Shown: positions 18,843 through 27,316 of the stretch, one piece after another | How positions within the stretch are numbered: position 1 is the stretch's first letter | Layout of the letters: each line of letters begins with the position of its first letter | NCBI GenBank assembly: GCA_963824985.1 | Contig: CAWGRQ010000018.1 | Location: forward strand, 1-64,000 | Reading direction: 5' to 3' | Length of the DNA stretch: 64,000 bases | From: JAFNAG01 sp963824985 | Lineage (GTDB): Bacteria; Acidobacteriota; UBA6911 | Made by a program: the position numbers and the translations under genes | Notes under the pieces: model-generated | What the model was told of the DNA's origin: nothing | The model's database searches: none | What the model saw: the letters and a program-made list of their open reading frames with translations, nothing else

Positions 18843-19694
18843 CTATCGAACATCAATGAGCTCCAGGGCCATCCACTCGTCCCGCTCGTGCTGCTCCTTA
18901 ATGCTCCACCCTGCGGAGGCCAGGAGTGCGCAGATCTCATCCTTTTCCTCGATCAACAAACCCGATACCAGCAGCCGGCCTTCCGGCCTGAGATAGGCGT
19001 GCAAGGCTGGGAAATATGGCGTCAGAATCCTGCGATCCAGGTTGGCCAGAACAAGATCGAAAGGTTCCGGGGCCAGATCCTCCAGCGAAGCGACTCTCAA
19101 CTCCAACTCGGCACCAAGGCCGTTCAAGGCGGCGTATTCCTTCGCGCACTCGATCGCCTCCGGATCGTTGTCGATCCCGAGCGCCGATCGCGCTCCCAGG
19201 CGCAGAGCCGCCATCGCAAGAATGCCGCTCCCGGTCCCGGCATCCAGCACCCGCTCCCCGCCGCCAACCAAGCTCTCGAGCCATTCAGCCAGCAGCCGGG
19301 TCGTGGCGTGATACCCGGTGCCGAAAGCCCGTTTGGGATCAATTACAAGTTCGAATCCCCCAAGAGGCACCGGCGCCGAATTCCAGCTCTGACGAACCAG
19401 AATGCGCCGCCCCAAATAGATCGGTTGCAGCGATCTCGTCCATGATGCATTCCAGTCCTGATCGGGAAGCTCAGTCACGGTAAGCGTCCCAGCCGCCCCT
19501 GTCTCTCCCAGTCGCCCGAGTGCATCCTCCAGGGAGGCGCGCATGCCGTCATCCCACGACTCCAGCGGAAAGTAGAGCGAGATGCCTCCGTCCTTTTCGC
19601 AGGCGCCAAGACTCGCGCCTTCATCAAGCAAACCAAGCAATTCACCGGCATCAATCGACGTTCGCAAATGAACTTCTATGTATCGTCTCTTCAT
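18843..19694 (-). CDS. prmA: Ribosomal protein L11 methyltransferase
   Basis: PrmA trimethylates residues of ribosomal protein L11 with S-adenosylmethionine. The N-terminal substrate-recognition region includes DQDWNASWTRSLQPIYLGRR. The linker and SAM domain read KRAFGTGYHATTRLLAEWLE, then VLDAGTGSGILAMAALRLGA (motif I) and IDNDPEAIECAKEYAALNGL, then FDLVLANLDRRILTPYFPAL, where the NPPY-like motif is ANLDR (usual ANI). I favour the ATG at 19694 (MKRRYIEVHL); another ATG at 19718 would add eight residues. It is about 290 residues, close to the norm, and lies next to tRNA-Asp on the same strand. Confidence 0.88.
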   Translation of the reverse strand: MKRRYIEVHLRTSIDAGELLGLLDEGASLGACEKDGGISLYFPLESWDDGMRASLEDALGRLGETGAAGTLTVTELPDQDWNASWTRSLQPIYLGRRILVRQSWNSAPVPLGGFELVIDPKRAFGTGYHATTRLLAEWLESLVGGGERVLDAGTGSGILAMAALRLGARSALGIDNDPEAIECAKEYAALNGLGAELELRVASLEDLAPEPFDLVLANLDRRILTPYFPALHAYLRPEGRLLVSGLLIEEKDEICALLASAGWSIKEQHERDEWMALELIDVR

Positions 19695-19775
19695 CAATCC
19701 CAGCCTATGTTTCAGCATGATGCATCATTTCAGGACTCATTTTGAGCGATCTGTGTCATGGTTTTTCTTTGGTAA

Positions 19776-20062
19776 TTGTTTAGCCAAATCAAATGCATGA
19801 AGAATCAAAACGCAATGACGCAAAGGCGCAGGGGCGCAAAGTTCGACACTGAGCAACAGGCGTGGGCGCAGCGCTTCGCGCTGGCGCATCCTTGGGCGAG
19901 CCGCGGGAGAAAGCGCGGGCAGAGCGGTTACTCAGGAGGATTGCACTTTCTCCCGCGGCTCGCCCAAGGATGCGGCCGAAGGCCGCCCATGCCCGCGAAC
20001 CGAAAGGAATCTCCTTGCATCCTTGCGTCTTTGCGTTCTGCTGTTCAGCTTCGGCTAAACAG
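19776..20062. repeat. Palindromic dispersed element, long copy
   Basis: The element begins TTGTTTAGCCAAATC and ends TTCGGCTAAACAG, so its ends are inverted repeats. Internal arms (ACGCAATGACGCAAAGGCG near the left, CCTTGCGTCTTTGCGTT near the right) also pair. The same unit occurs at 60647-60833. This copy carries an extra about 100-bp block that itself forms a perfect 29-bp hairpin. It contains no coding capacity that I recognise. Confidence 0.8.
19885..19974. repeat. Perfect 29-bp inverted repeat (large hairpin)
   Basis: Arms 19885-19913 and 19946-19974 are exact reverse complements over 29 bases, with a 32-base loop. The core of the left arm is GGGCGAGCCGCGGGAGAAAG. The hairpin interrupts the palindromic repeat that contains it, and the shorter copy at 60.7 kb lacks it, which suggests a later insertion. 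Confidence 0.9.
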
Positions 20063-20573
20063 GCGCTTTTTTTGCGCATCCGGGTTGCGTGAGCCACGAG
20101 ACTCCATGTGTACCTCTTATTGATTGAGAAATATATGTTTATATACATTCACCAAATGAATAAATCGCGATCGGCTGAATAACAAAAAGATATTTATGGA
20201 TTTATCCTGATGCCCGCCAATGACTTACGCGATAGGACGATTTTCCTTCCTTGACTTGGTTTTTAGAGTGAACTACATTGGTACTCAGCCGCTGTGATTT
20301 ACAAAACCTTGAACACCGGCAGGTGAGCAACGGACGGGCTTAATAGGTTTGTTCGTCGCCCTAGGGGGTCTGAGCTGACGCGCCAATAAAAATAACGCGC
20401 CAGCGTCATTGGGGTAAAACCCCTCTGATGGGTAGCACCTTCGGACCGATACTCGATCCCGGGCAACGGGAAAGAGGATGCCAAAATGGTCGGGTCAAGG
20501 GGATGGGATCACAGCGGTCATTTTTTTGCCCGCTTCTTGATTTAAACCCCTAAAATCCCGCAAATACATCCAA
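20063..20573. other. AT-richer intergenic region, no gene recognised
   Basis: About 510 bases, noticeably richer in A and T than the surroundings. No frame has a ribosome site or family resemblance. A minus-strand frame at 20299-20484 is the longest and is not convincing. Confidence 0.45.
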
Positions 20574-22145
20574 TCACTTATTAATCTGGTGTAACCGCTT
20601 CCACGCTTCGAGGTATTTCCCTGCCGCCGGAACCGAGGCATTCCACCTGGGTTCTTCATCGCTTTGCGCCAGAATGATCAGGCTGGCGGCAATCATTCTG
20701 ACCGTAAGCGCCATATTGTCGTAATCGATCTTCTCCCACGTGTCTGCGGGGCCATGATAGTCCGGGTAGGCGAACGTGACGCACAACGTATGGGCGGGGA
20801 CGCCGAGATCCGCCAGAGCCTGGTTGTCGCTCCTCCCGAAGTAGGGTCCGGAGTTTTTCTCGTGTTTGAAAACGGTCACACCCGCCCGTTCTCCGGCAAG
20901 TTGGAAAACTTCGCTCAGGTCCGAATAATCGAATCCGGTCAGGCTTGCCCGCTTATGTTGGTTCCCTTCGATGTCGTCGGTTCGCCCGACCATTTCGAGA
21001 TTGATTTCGGCGATGGTCTGGTCGATGGGAAAAACGGGATGTTGCCCATAGAATCGCGACCCGACCAATCCCATCTCTTCGCCATAAAACGTCATGAAAA
21101 CCAGCGAACGGCGCGGGCGCTCTTTCAGGGAGCTCAAAATGGATGCGATTTCGACCACCGCCGCTGTGCCGCTGCCGTTGTCGTTTGCGGAATTCCACCC
21201 CCCCTCAATTCCAGGCCGGCTGCCCTGCCCGTCGTAGTGGGCGGTGAGGAGTATATAGCTCGCATTCAGTTTCGAGTCCGATCCGCGCAGCAGGCCGATG
21301 ACATTGCGCAACGCGGCCTTGGTTTCCAGAGGCTTCCCAAGGTGCAAAGTGAAACTGGCCTTGGTAGCGCCCTCGGGCATGGCGTCATAGGCCAATGCCA
21401 CGGCATCCCCGGCCAGGGCGATTGCCGCCAATCCAGAAGCCGGACTCCGGTTCTGATCCGGATCGACCAGCATCCGGCTGCCAAAGTAGCCCGAATCGGA
21501 GCCGCCTGCCCGCCTGACCTCTACCAGCAACGCCGGATTGAGCGCCCGGACTTTGGCCAGGAACTCCTGTCGTCGGGCATTGAAGCTGAGAATCGCGCTC
21601 CGGTCCTGCGGCCTCGGCGGGTATTCGGTGATCACGACGCTGCCGCGCAAATCCTGGGTCTCTTCGAATCGCTGGCCCCCAAACGGAAGTTTGAAAACCT
21701 TCGCGTCGTCCACGTGGAACTCACGGATCACAGGAGCGCTGGTCATCGAAAACTGGCCGGACGTAACCTCGACTTCCCTCCCCTCCATGGAGATGCGGCA
21801 GCGATAGCCTTCGAGTGTCGGGGTCAGCCTGATCTTCGGTGTACTTTGGAAAAAGCCGTCGTCACCGGCCGCCTCGAGGCCGGCACGCCGGAATTGTGCG
21901 GCAATGTATTCCGCGGCAATATCCAGACCGGACGCCCCATTTCCCCGACCCTGCAGCAGATCGGAGGCCAGAAACGCGAGGTGCCCGCGCAGGGATGCGG
22001 GTGAGATTGCGGCTATGGATTCCTGCTGGGCAGGCGAAAGAGCATATTCCCACTTGCTGCCGGAACTCACGGCATTGCCAGTCAGCACCAGGCATAATCC
22101 GGTAACCGGAACCAGTAAACAACGCATCACAACCAGGCGTCGCAT
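20574..22145 (-). CDS. Exported M28-family metallopeptidase
   Basis: A 523-residue aminopeptidase-type zinc peptidase with an N-terminal signal (LLVPVTGLCLVLTGNAVSS). A PA-like insert lies between residues 100 and 270. The zinc ligands of family M28 are visible: His in LTAHYDGQG, Asp in NSANDNGSGTAAVVE, Glu-Glu in TFYGEEMGLVGS, Glu in AEINLEMVGR (Asp in many relatives) and His in YPDYHGPADTWEKI. It probably trims amino acids from peptides in the periplasm. The ATG is at 22145, preceded by GGAGGTGTGA. The upstream 440 bases hold repeats only. Confidence 0.88.
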   Translation of the reverse strand: MRRLVVMRCLLVPVTGLCLVLTGNAVSSGSKWEYALSPAQQESIAAISPASLRGHLAFLASDLLQGRGNGASGLDIAAEYIAAQFRRAGLEAAGDDGFFQSTPKIRLTPTLEGYRCRISMEGREVEVTSGQFSMTSAPVIREFHVDDAKVFKLPFGGQRFEETQDLRGSVVITEYPPRPQDRSAILSFNARRQEFLAKVRALNPALLVEVRRAGGSDSGYFGSRMLVDPDQNRSPASGLAAIALAGDAVALAYDAMPEGATKASFTLHLGKPLETKAALRNVIGLLRGSDSKLNASYILLTAHYDGQGSRPGIEGGWNSANDNGSGTAAVVEIASILSSLKERPRRSLVFMTFYGEEMGLVGSRFYGQHPVFPIDQTIAEINLEMVGRTDDIEGNQHKRASLTGFDYSDLSEVFQLAGERAGVTVFKHEKNSGPYFGRSDNQALADLGVPAHTLCVTFAYPDYHGPADTWEKIDYDNMALTVRMIAASLIILAQSDEEPRWNASVPAAGKYLEAWKRLHQINK

Positions 22146-22259
22146 TCACACCTCCATGCCTTGCTCCTCCCGGGAACGAGGCTGATCCCGATCTGTGATC
22201 AATCACAATACCACAACCACTCCAGGCATCAAGGTGCCAACCCCAAAGTGATGCCATCG

Positions 22260-22490
22260 CAAGTGGGCCAAAAACAAAAACGCCACGGATTACACGGATT
22301 CAAGAAGCCCGGTGGATCGCATGTTTGAACTGGAGCGACCTGGCGTCGGAGTTCAGCGGCAGCGCCAGCGGGAATTCCGTGGCGGCCCACTCACACGATC
22401 GAGAAAATATTTTGTGAATCAGTGAAATCCGTGGCGTTTTGTTCGGATTCTTCCAGGAGTGACTCTCACCTGCAGGTTTCGCAATGAAAG
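22260..22490. repeat. Inverted repeat of the ACGCCACGGATT family
   Basis: The left arm is AAAAACGCCACGGATTACAC and the right arm ATCCGTGGCGTTTTG (about 22428-22442), which are reverse complements. To the right lies AGGAGTGACTCTCAC, which appears inverted at 40183-40198 next to another copy of the same CCACGGATT motif. A weaker copy lies at 49450-49612. These are short non-coding palindromic elements. Confidence 0.7.
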
Positions 22491-22587
22491 CGGGCTGCCG
22501 GCTTGAATAGGGAATGAGCTCTGATCTACCATGAGTTTGTGGGGAACAATGGAGTTGCCCATACAAAATGACGTCCGGCAGGAGACC

Positions 22588-23046
22588 ATGCCTTACTGGT
22601 TAGACGGCAATAACCTGATCGGCCAATCGGCCGCCGTGGCACGGCTGGATTCCAAGACCCGGCAATCGTTCCTGGGACTCCTGAGCGAGTACGCGGCAAC
22701 GCGCGGCGGAAGCTTCCTGGTATTTTTTGATGGCGATGATTCCGCACCCATCCTCCCTCCCAAAGGCGTGCGTATCCGTTACAGCGCTCCCCGGTCGACG
22801 GATGACGCGATTCTTAGAGAGGCCGAAGGCGCCCGGTCGCCCCGCGAAATCGTTGTGGTCACAAACGACAACGGACTCGCCGGGCGCTGCCGCTCCGCCG
22901 GCACCAGAACGATCAGCTGGCGCCAGTTTACCGACACCATGGCAAAAAGTCGCACGCGGCCGCGGCGAACCAGGACCCCGGAAGCCAAGGTCGACGTTGC
23001 CGACTGGTCGCGGTTCTTTGGTCTCGATCCCGACGACTTGAATTAG
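22588..23046 (+). CDS. NYN-domain (YacP-like) RNA-binding/nuclease protein
   Basis: A 152-residue protein with the PIN/NYN-fold core: YWLDGNNLIGQSA with the first catalytic Asp, then FLVFFDGDDSA, then STDDAILREAEGARSPREIV and VVTNDNGLAGRCRSAG, giving four acidic positions. A basic tail (KSRTRPRRTRTPEAKVD) could bind RNA. YacP/Rae1-type members cleave RNA; the target here is unknown. The ATG at 22588 opens the conserved MPYWLDGNN and follows GGCAGGAGACC. The alternative upstream ATG at 22531 would add a non-conserved stretch. Confidence 0.8.
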   Translation: MPYWLDGNNLIGQSAAVARLDSKTRQSFLGLLSEYAATRGGSFLVFFDGDDSAPILPPKGVRIRYSAPRSTDDAILREAEGARSPREIVVVTNDNGLAGRCRSAGTRTISWRQFTDTMAKSRTRPRRTRTPEAKVDVADWSRFFGLDPDDLN

Positions 23047-23369
23047 CGATTTTGAGAGCCAAATATCGAAGCCGTAATCCGCGGGCCTTTGCCGCACCCG
23101 CGTGCATGATAAGGTCATGCCTCTCCGGTCGGCAATTGTCGGGGGCGGGTTCAGAATCGCTATTGCAATCGACATCGGTTTTTTCGGACGGAATAGCCGA
23201 TTGGGACGGCGATTGCGAACCCGATACCGACCCCGATGGTTTTCGGTTTCCTCTGTTATTTTAAAACAGTCTGATTTCCCTGATTTCCCCTCCGCATCAG
23301 GAGCCGCCGTAAGGTACAATCCACCTCTGCCGGAGTTGCAGACCATTAATTAATCGAGAGTGAGACCGG
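23047..23369. other. Intergenic region with degenerate CGAT-rich repeat
   Basis: About 320 bases. The part 23148-23240 is built of degenerate units of the type CGATTGGGACGGCGATTGCG and CCCGATACCGACCCCGAT, with partly inverted ends (GGGTTC near 23148, GAACCC near 23217). I looked for a SAM or cobalamin riboswitch ahead of the methyltransferase gene and saw no matching conserved core. Confidence 0.5.
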
Positions 23370-25232
23370 ATGACAATCAAGTCGAGAGCCTTGGAATTTC
23401 GCGAACGACTCGAAGCCAGCGCCATGGTGGCCGACGGTGCCATGGGGACGATGTTGTATTCGCGGGGCGTTTTCATCAACCGCTGCTACGATGAACTGAA
23501 CCTCTCATCCCCTGATCTGGTCAAGGGAATTCACCTGGAGTACGTAAAGGCCGGCGCTGAAATCCTGGAGGCAAACACGTTTGGCGCCAACCGGATGCGT
23601 CTGGAGAGTTTCGGCATCGCCGACAAACTGCGGGCCATCAACCAGGCCGGGGTGCGCATCGCCCGGGAAGCGGCCGGATCCGACGCCTTCGTAGCGGGTT
23701 CCGTCGGGCCGCTGGGTGCGCACATCGAGCCTCTGGGCCCCACGTCGTTCGCCGAAGCGCGTGCCATTTTCGCCGAACAGATCGAAACCCTCCTCGAGGC
23801 CGGCGCGGACCTGTTGATCCTGGAGACGTTCAGCAATCTGGATGAACTGCGCGAAGCGGTCATGGCCGCGCGCGCCGTCGCCGGCAAGGATCCGGTGGTC
23901 GTCGCCCAGGTGACCATCGATGATGACGGCAACCTGCGCGATGGCACCGACACCCGTACCTTCACCCTGCAGATGGCGCAGTGGCCCGCGGACGTCATCG
24001 GGTGCAACTGTTCCGCCGGCCCCAAGGTGACATTCGAAACCATCGAAAAGATGATGCAGTATTGCCAGAAGCCGACGAGCGCCATGCCGAATGCCGGCCA
24101 TCCCTCGCTTGTCGACGGCCGCAAACTGTATCTATGTTCGCCGGAATACATGGCACAGTACGCGCGCCGCATGCTGTGGGCGGGGGTGAGGATTGTCGGC
24201 GGCTGTTGCGGCATCACTCCGGAACATATCCGCCTGGTTCATGCCGAGGCCCGGTCGCTGCAGCCGGGAAAACGCGGCCCCGTGATGGCCGCGGCGGCGC
24301 CGGCAACCAGAGCCCTGGCCCTGGAGCCGGTTCCGCCGGCGCTGAAATCCAAGCTCGGCGCCAGTCTCGAGCGGGGGCGGTTCGTTGCCTTTGTCGAGAT
24401 CCTCCCGCCACGCGGAGTCACTTATTCCCGGGAAATCAGTGCCGCCACTGCCTGTGTGGAGCGGGGGATCGACTGCATCAACGTTCCGGACGGACCGCGC
24501 GCCAGCTCGCGCATGAGCGCCCAGGTCGCCTGCCAGCTCATCCAGCAACAGGCCGGCGTGGAAGCGGTGCTCCATTTCTGTTGCCGTGACCGGAATATTC
24601 TCGGCATCCAGTCTGAACTGCTCGGCGCACATGCGGTCGGCATCCGCAATCTGATCTGCATCACCGGCGACCCGCCGCGCATGGGGAGTTACCCGGGAGC
24701 CACCGCCGTCTTTGACGTCGACTCAATCGGACTGGTGAACATCGTGAGCAACCTGAACCGCGGGCTCGACATCGGCGGCAACTCAATCGGCTCCCAAACG
24801 GAATTTCTGATTGGCGTCGGAGCGAATCCGGGAGCTCTGAATCTCGACGAGGAATTGCAGCGTTTCGAATGGAAGATCCGTGCCGGCGCGGAATTCGTCG
24901 TGACTCAACCCGTATTCGACCTGGAAGTACTTAAACAATTCCTGGCCCGGATTCAGCCGGCATCGATCCCCGTCATCGCCGGAATCTGGCCCTTGACCAG
25001 CTATCGCAATGCCGAGTTCATGGTCAATGAACTACGCGTGCCGGTTCCAGAGCCCGTTCTCGAACGCATGCGCTGCGCTCATAGTGCCGAGGAGAGCGCC
25101 CGCGAAGGGCTTGCGATCGCGCGCGAGATGGTCATGGGTGTGCGCTCCATGGTTCAGGGCGTGCAGCTGAGCGCTCCCTTCGGCCGCTATCAGGCCGCCC
25201 TCGAGGTCGCGGAAGCCATCGGTAGCCGGTAG
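23370..25232 (+). CDS. Bifunctional homocysteine S-methyltransferase / methylenetetrahydrofolate reductase
   Basis: Residues 1-300 form a homocysteine methyltransferase domain. VADGAMGTMLYSRGV and ILEANTFGANRMRLE bind substrate, and the zinc cysteines are Cys in IGCNCSAGP and the pair in IVGGCCGITPEH. Residues about 325-615 form a MTHFR domain with FVEILPPRGVTYS, DCINVPDGPRAS and ICITGDPPRMGSYPG (flavin/folate site), and VTQPVFDLEVL. This is the YitJ-type fusion. It makes methyl-THF by reducing methylene-THF and may pass a methyl group to homocysteine for methionine synthesis. Length is 620 residues, as expected. It is followed after 26 bases by a molybdoenzyme gene, apparently without functional link. 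Confidence 0.9.
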   Translation: MTIKSRALEFRERLEASAMVADGAMGTMLYSRGVFINRCYDELNLSSPDLVKGIHLEYVKAGAEILEANTFGANRMRLESFGIADKLRAINQAGVRIAREAAGSDAFVAGSVGPLGAHIEPLGPTSFAEARAIFAEQIETLLEAGADLLILETFSNLDELREAVMAARAVAGKDPVVVAQVTIDDDGNLRDGTDTRTFTLQMAQWPADVIGCNCSAGPKVTFETIEKMMQYCQKPTSAMPNAGHPSLVDGRKLYLCSPEYMAQYARRMLWAGVRIVGGCCGITPEHIRLVHAEARSLQPGKRGPVMAAAAPATRALALEPVPPALKSKLGASLERGRFVAFVEILPPRGVTYSREISAATACVERGIDCINVPDGPRASSRMSAQVACQLIQQQAGVEAVLHFCCRDRNILGIQSELLGAHAVGIRNLICITGDPPRMGSYPGATAVFDVDSIGLVNIVSNLNRGLDIGGNSIGSQTEFLIGVGANPGALNLDEELQRFEWKIRAGAEFVVTQPVFDLEVLKQFLARIQPASIPVIAGIWPLTSYRNAEFMVNELRVPVPEPVLERMRCAHSAEESAREGLAIAREMVMGVRSMVQGVQLSAPFGRYQAALEVAEAIGSR

Positions 25233-25258
25233 TTATTTTTATTTTCCGGGGTTTCCCT

Positions 25259-27316
25259 GTGCCCTATTTTACGACCGCCTGCCCACGAAACTGTTACAGC
25301 ACGTGCTCCATGAGGGTGGAGATCGAGGCCGGCCGCATCCGGAGGATTGAACCGAATCCGGACAATGCGGCGACCCCGAAAGGCCTGTGCCTCAAGGGAC
25401 TGAGTTATGTGGAGAGAACGGTCTCCCCCGACCGGCTGACCTTCCCCCTGGCACGGACATCGGGAACCGCGGACTTCCACAGAATCTCGTGGGAGGAGGC
25501 ATTCGAACGGATTGCGGAAAAGCTGGCACACTTCAAGCAGTGCTTTGGCGCGCAGAGCATTCTTTATTATGCCGGAAGCGGAACGAAGGGCCTGCTCAAC
25601 TCGGTGGGAATGAATTTCTGGCGGCTGTTCGGCGGCTGCACGACTACCTATGGAGATCTCTGCTGGCCGGCCGGTCTCGAAGCGACCCGCCTGACCCTGG
25701 GGGAGAACAAGCACAACGCTCCTTGGGATCTTGCCAACGCCGGCCTCATCATCCTGTGGGGGAAAAATCCGGCAGAAACCAACCTGCACCAGATGCCGTT
25801 CATCGACCAGGCCCTGAAGCGGGGCGCCCGGCTGATCGTCATCGATCCCAGGCGCACCGAGTCTTCGGAGCACGCCGAACTTCTGGTCCAGCCCCGCCCG
25901 GGTTCCGACGGCGCCCTCGCGCTCGGGATCGCTCATTTGCTGCTGAAGCACGATCGCATCGATCCGGCCTTCATCGAACGCCACGTACTCGGCTTCCCGG
26001 AATTCTGCCGCCTGGCAGCCGATTTCACTCCCGAAATGGCCGCCGATCTCAGCGACGTCCCCGCCCGGCACATCGAGCATCTGGCCGACTGCCTGGGTCA
26101 TGTCAAGCCGGTCACCATCTGTGCCGGTTTCGGCATGCAACGCTATACCAACAGCGGCCAGACCATGCGGGCCATGATCGCCCTGCTTGCGATTACGGGC
26201 AATATCGGAAAATCGGGTGCGGGATGGCAGTTCGCCAATCTTCAAAGCGCGATCTTTGACCGCGTGCGCGACCCCGTGGCGTTTTATCCGCCCGAGTCGC
26301 CGGACGGCATCGTGCGGGTGAGCCTATCGACGGCGCGCCTCGGACAGGACATGCTGGCCGCCCGCGACCCGGAATTGAAGATGGCGTGGGTGGAACGCGG
26401 CAATCCCGTCACCCAGAATCCGGACACCAACACCGTCCTGAAGGCGTTCCGCTCCCTGAAATTTCGCGTGATTGTCGATCAGTTCCTGACCGACACGGCC
26501 CGCGAAGCGGATCTGGTCCTGCCCGCAAAGTCCATGTTTGAGCAGTCGGACATCATCGGCGCCTACTGGCATTCCTATCTGCAGCTGCGGCAGAAGGTGC
26601 TCGATCCTCCCGGCGAGGTCAAGCCGGAGAGCGAAATCTTTCGCCTACTTGCCCTGAGACTGGGCCTTCCGCACGACACGATTGCGGAACAGATTCCCGG
26701 TCCGGGGGACGAAGACATCGATGCCTGGCTCGAGCGCAAGCTGGCTCCGTTCCCGGACCTGTCGCTGGAGCGCTTGCGCGCGGGCCCGGTGCCGGCGCCG
26801 GGCTTTCAGGAGGTCGCCTTTGCCGACGGCACGTTTCCAACTCCATCAGGGAAAATCGAGCTCATATCCCGGGAGGCCGCCGAACGCTGGGGTGTTGACC
26901 CGCTGCCCCGTTTCGCCGAACCCGAAGAATCATGCCGGCGCCTGCCAGCCCCGCCGGGCCGATATCCGCTGCAGTTTCTGACCCCGAACGTCAAGGATCG
27001 CATTCATTCCCAATTCGGCAATCTGAAGATGATCCGGGCCGTGGCGGAGAAGGCAGCCGTGCTGATCAGCCCCTCCGACGCCACCCCCCGCGGCATCCGC
27101 GACGGCGATGCGGTGCGCATTTTCAACGAACGCGGCAGTCTCCGCACCACGGCGAGGATGGATTACAGCCTCAAACCCGGGTGCCTGTCTCTGGCCAATG
27201 GCGCCTGGATCAGTGATGGCGGCGCCGTCAACTTCTGCTCCCTGGGGCGCGAAACCGACATGGGACATGGCGCGGCTTTCCACGATGTTCTGGTGGAAAT
27301 CGAGAGGGATCGATGA
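25259..27316 (+). CDS. Molybdopterin oxidoreductase catalytic subunit (DMSO reductase superfamily)
   Basis: A 685-residue molybdenum enzyme that probably reduces or oxidises a small substrate using electrons from the partner gene. The N-terminal [4Fe-4S] motif is Cys8, Cys12, Cys16 and Cys44 (TACPRNCYSTC, GLCLKG). The residue that aligns with the Mo ligand is Cys135 in YGDLCWPAG, not Ser or selenocysteine. The dinucleotide-binding C-terminal domain starts around residue 560 (PLQFLTPNVKDRIHSQFGNL). There is no Tat signal at the GTG start (25259), so the complex may face the cytoplasm. Its stop overlaps the start of the fused FeS/anchor gene (ATGATGA), so the two are translated together. Confidence 0.85.
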   Translation: MPYFTTACPRNCYSTCSMRVEIEAGRIRRIEPNPDNAATPKGLCLKGLSYVERTVSPDRLTFPLARTSGTADFHRISWEEAFERIAEKLAHFKQCFGAQSILYYAGSGTKGLLNSVGMNFWRLFGGCTTTYGDLCWPAGLEATRLTLGENKHNAPWDLANAGLIILWGKNPAETNLHQMPFIDQALKRGARLIVIDPRRTESSEHAELLVQPRPGSDGALALGIAHLLLKHDRIDPAFIERHVLGFPEFCRLAADFTPEMAADLSDVPARHIEHLADCLGHVKPVTICAGFGMQRYTNSGQTMRAMIALLAITGNIGKSGAGWQFANLQSAIFDRVRDPVAFYPPESPDGIVRVSLSTARLGQDMLAARDPELKMAWVERGNPVTQNPDTNTVLKAFRSLKFRVIVDQFLTDTAREADLVLPAKSMFEQSDIIGAYWHSYLQLRQKVLDPPGEVKPESEIFRLLALRLGLPHDTIAEQIPGPGDEDIDAWLERKLAPFPDLSLERLRAGPVPAPGFQEVAFADGTFPTPSGKIELISREAAERWGVDPLPRFAEPEESCRRLPAPPGRYPLQFLTPNVKDRIHSQFGNLKMIRAVAEKAAVLISPSDATPRGIRDGDAVRIFNERGSLRTTARMDYSLKPGCLSLANGAWISDGGAVNFCSLGRETDMGHGAAFHDVLVEIERDR

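Noticed and set aside
20299..20484. Short minus-strand frame in the AT-rich gap
   Set aside because: No ribosome site and unlikely sequence; left as an intergenic region.
23047..23369. SAM or cobalamin riboswitch ahead of the homocysteine methyltransferase
   Set aside because: No conserved riboswitch core or matching stem arrangement was seen.
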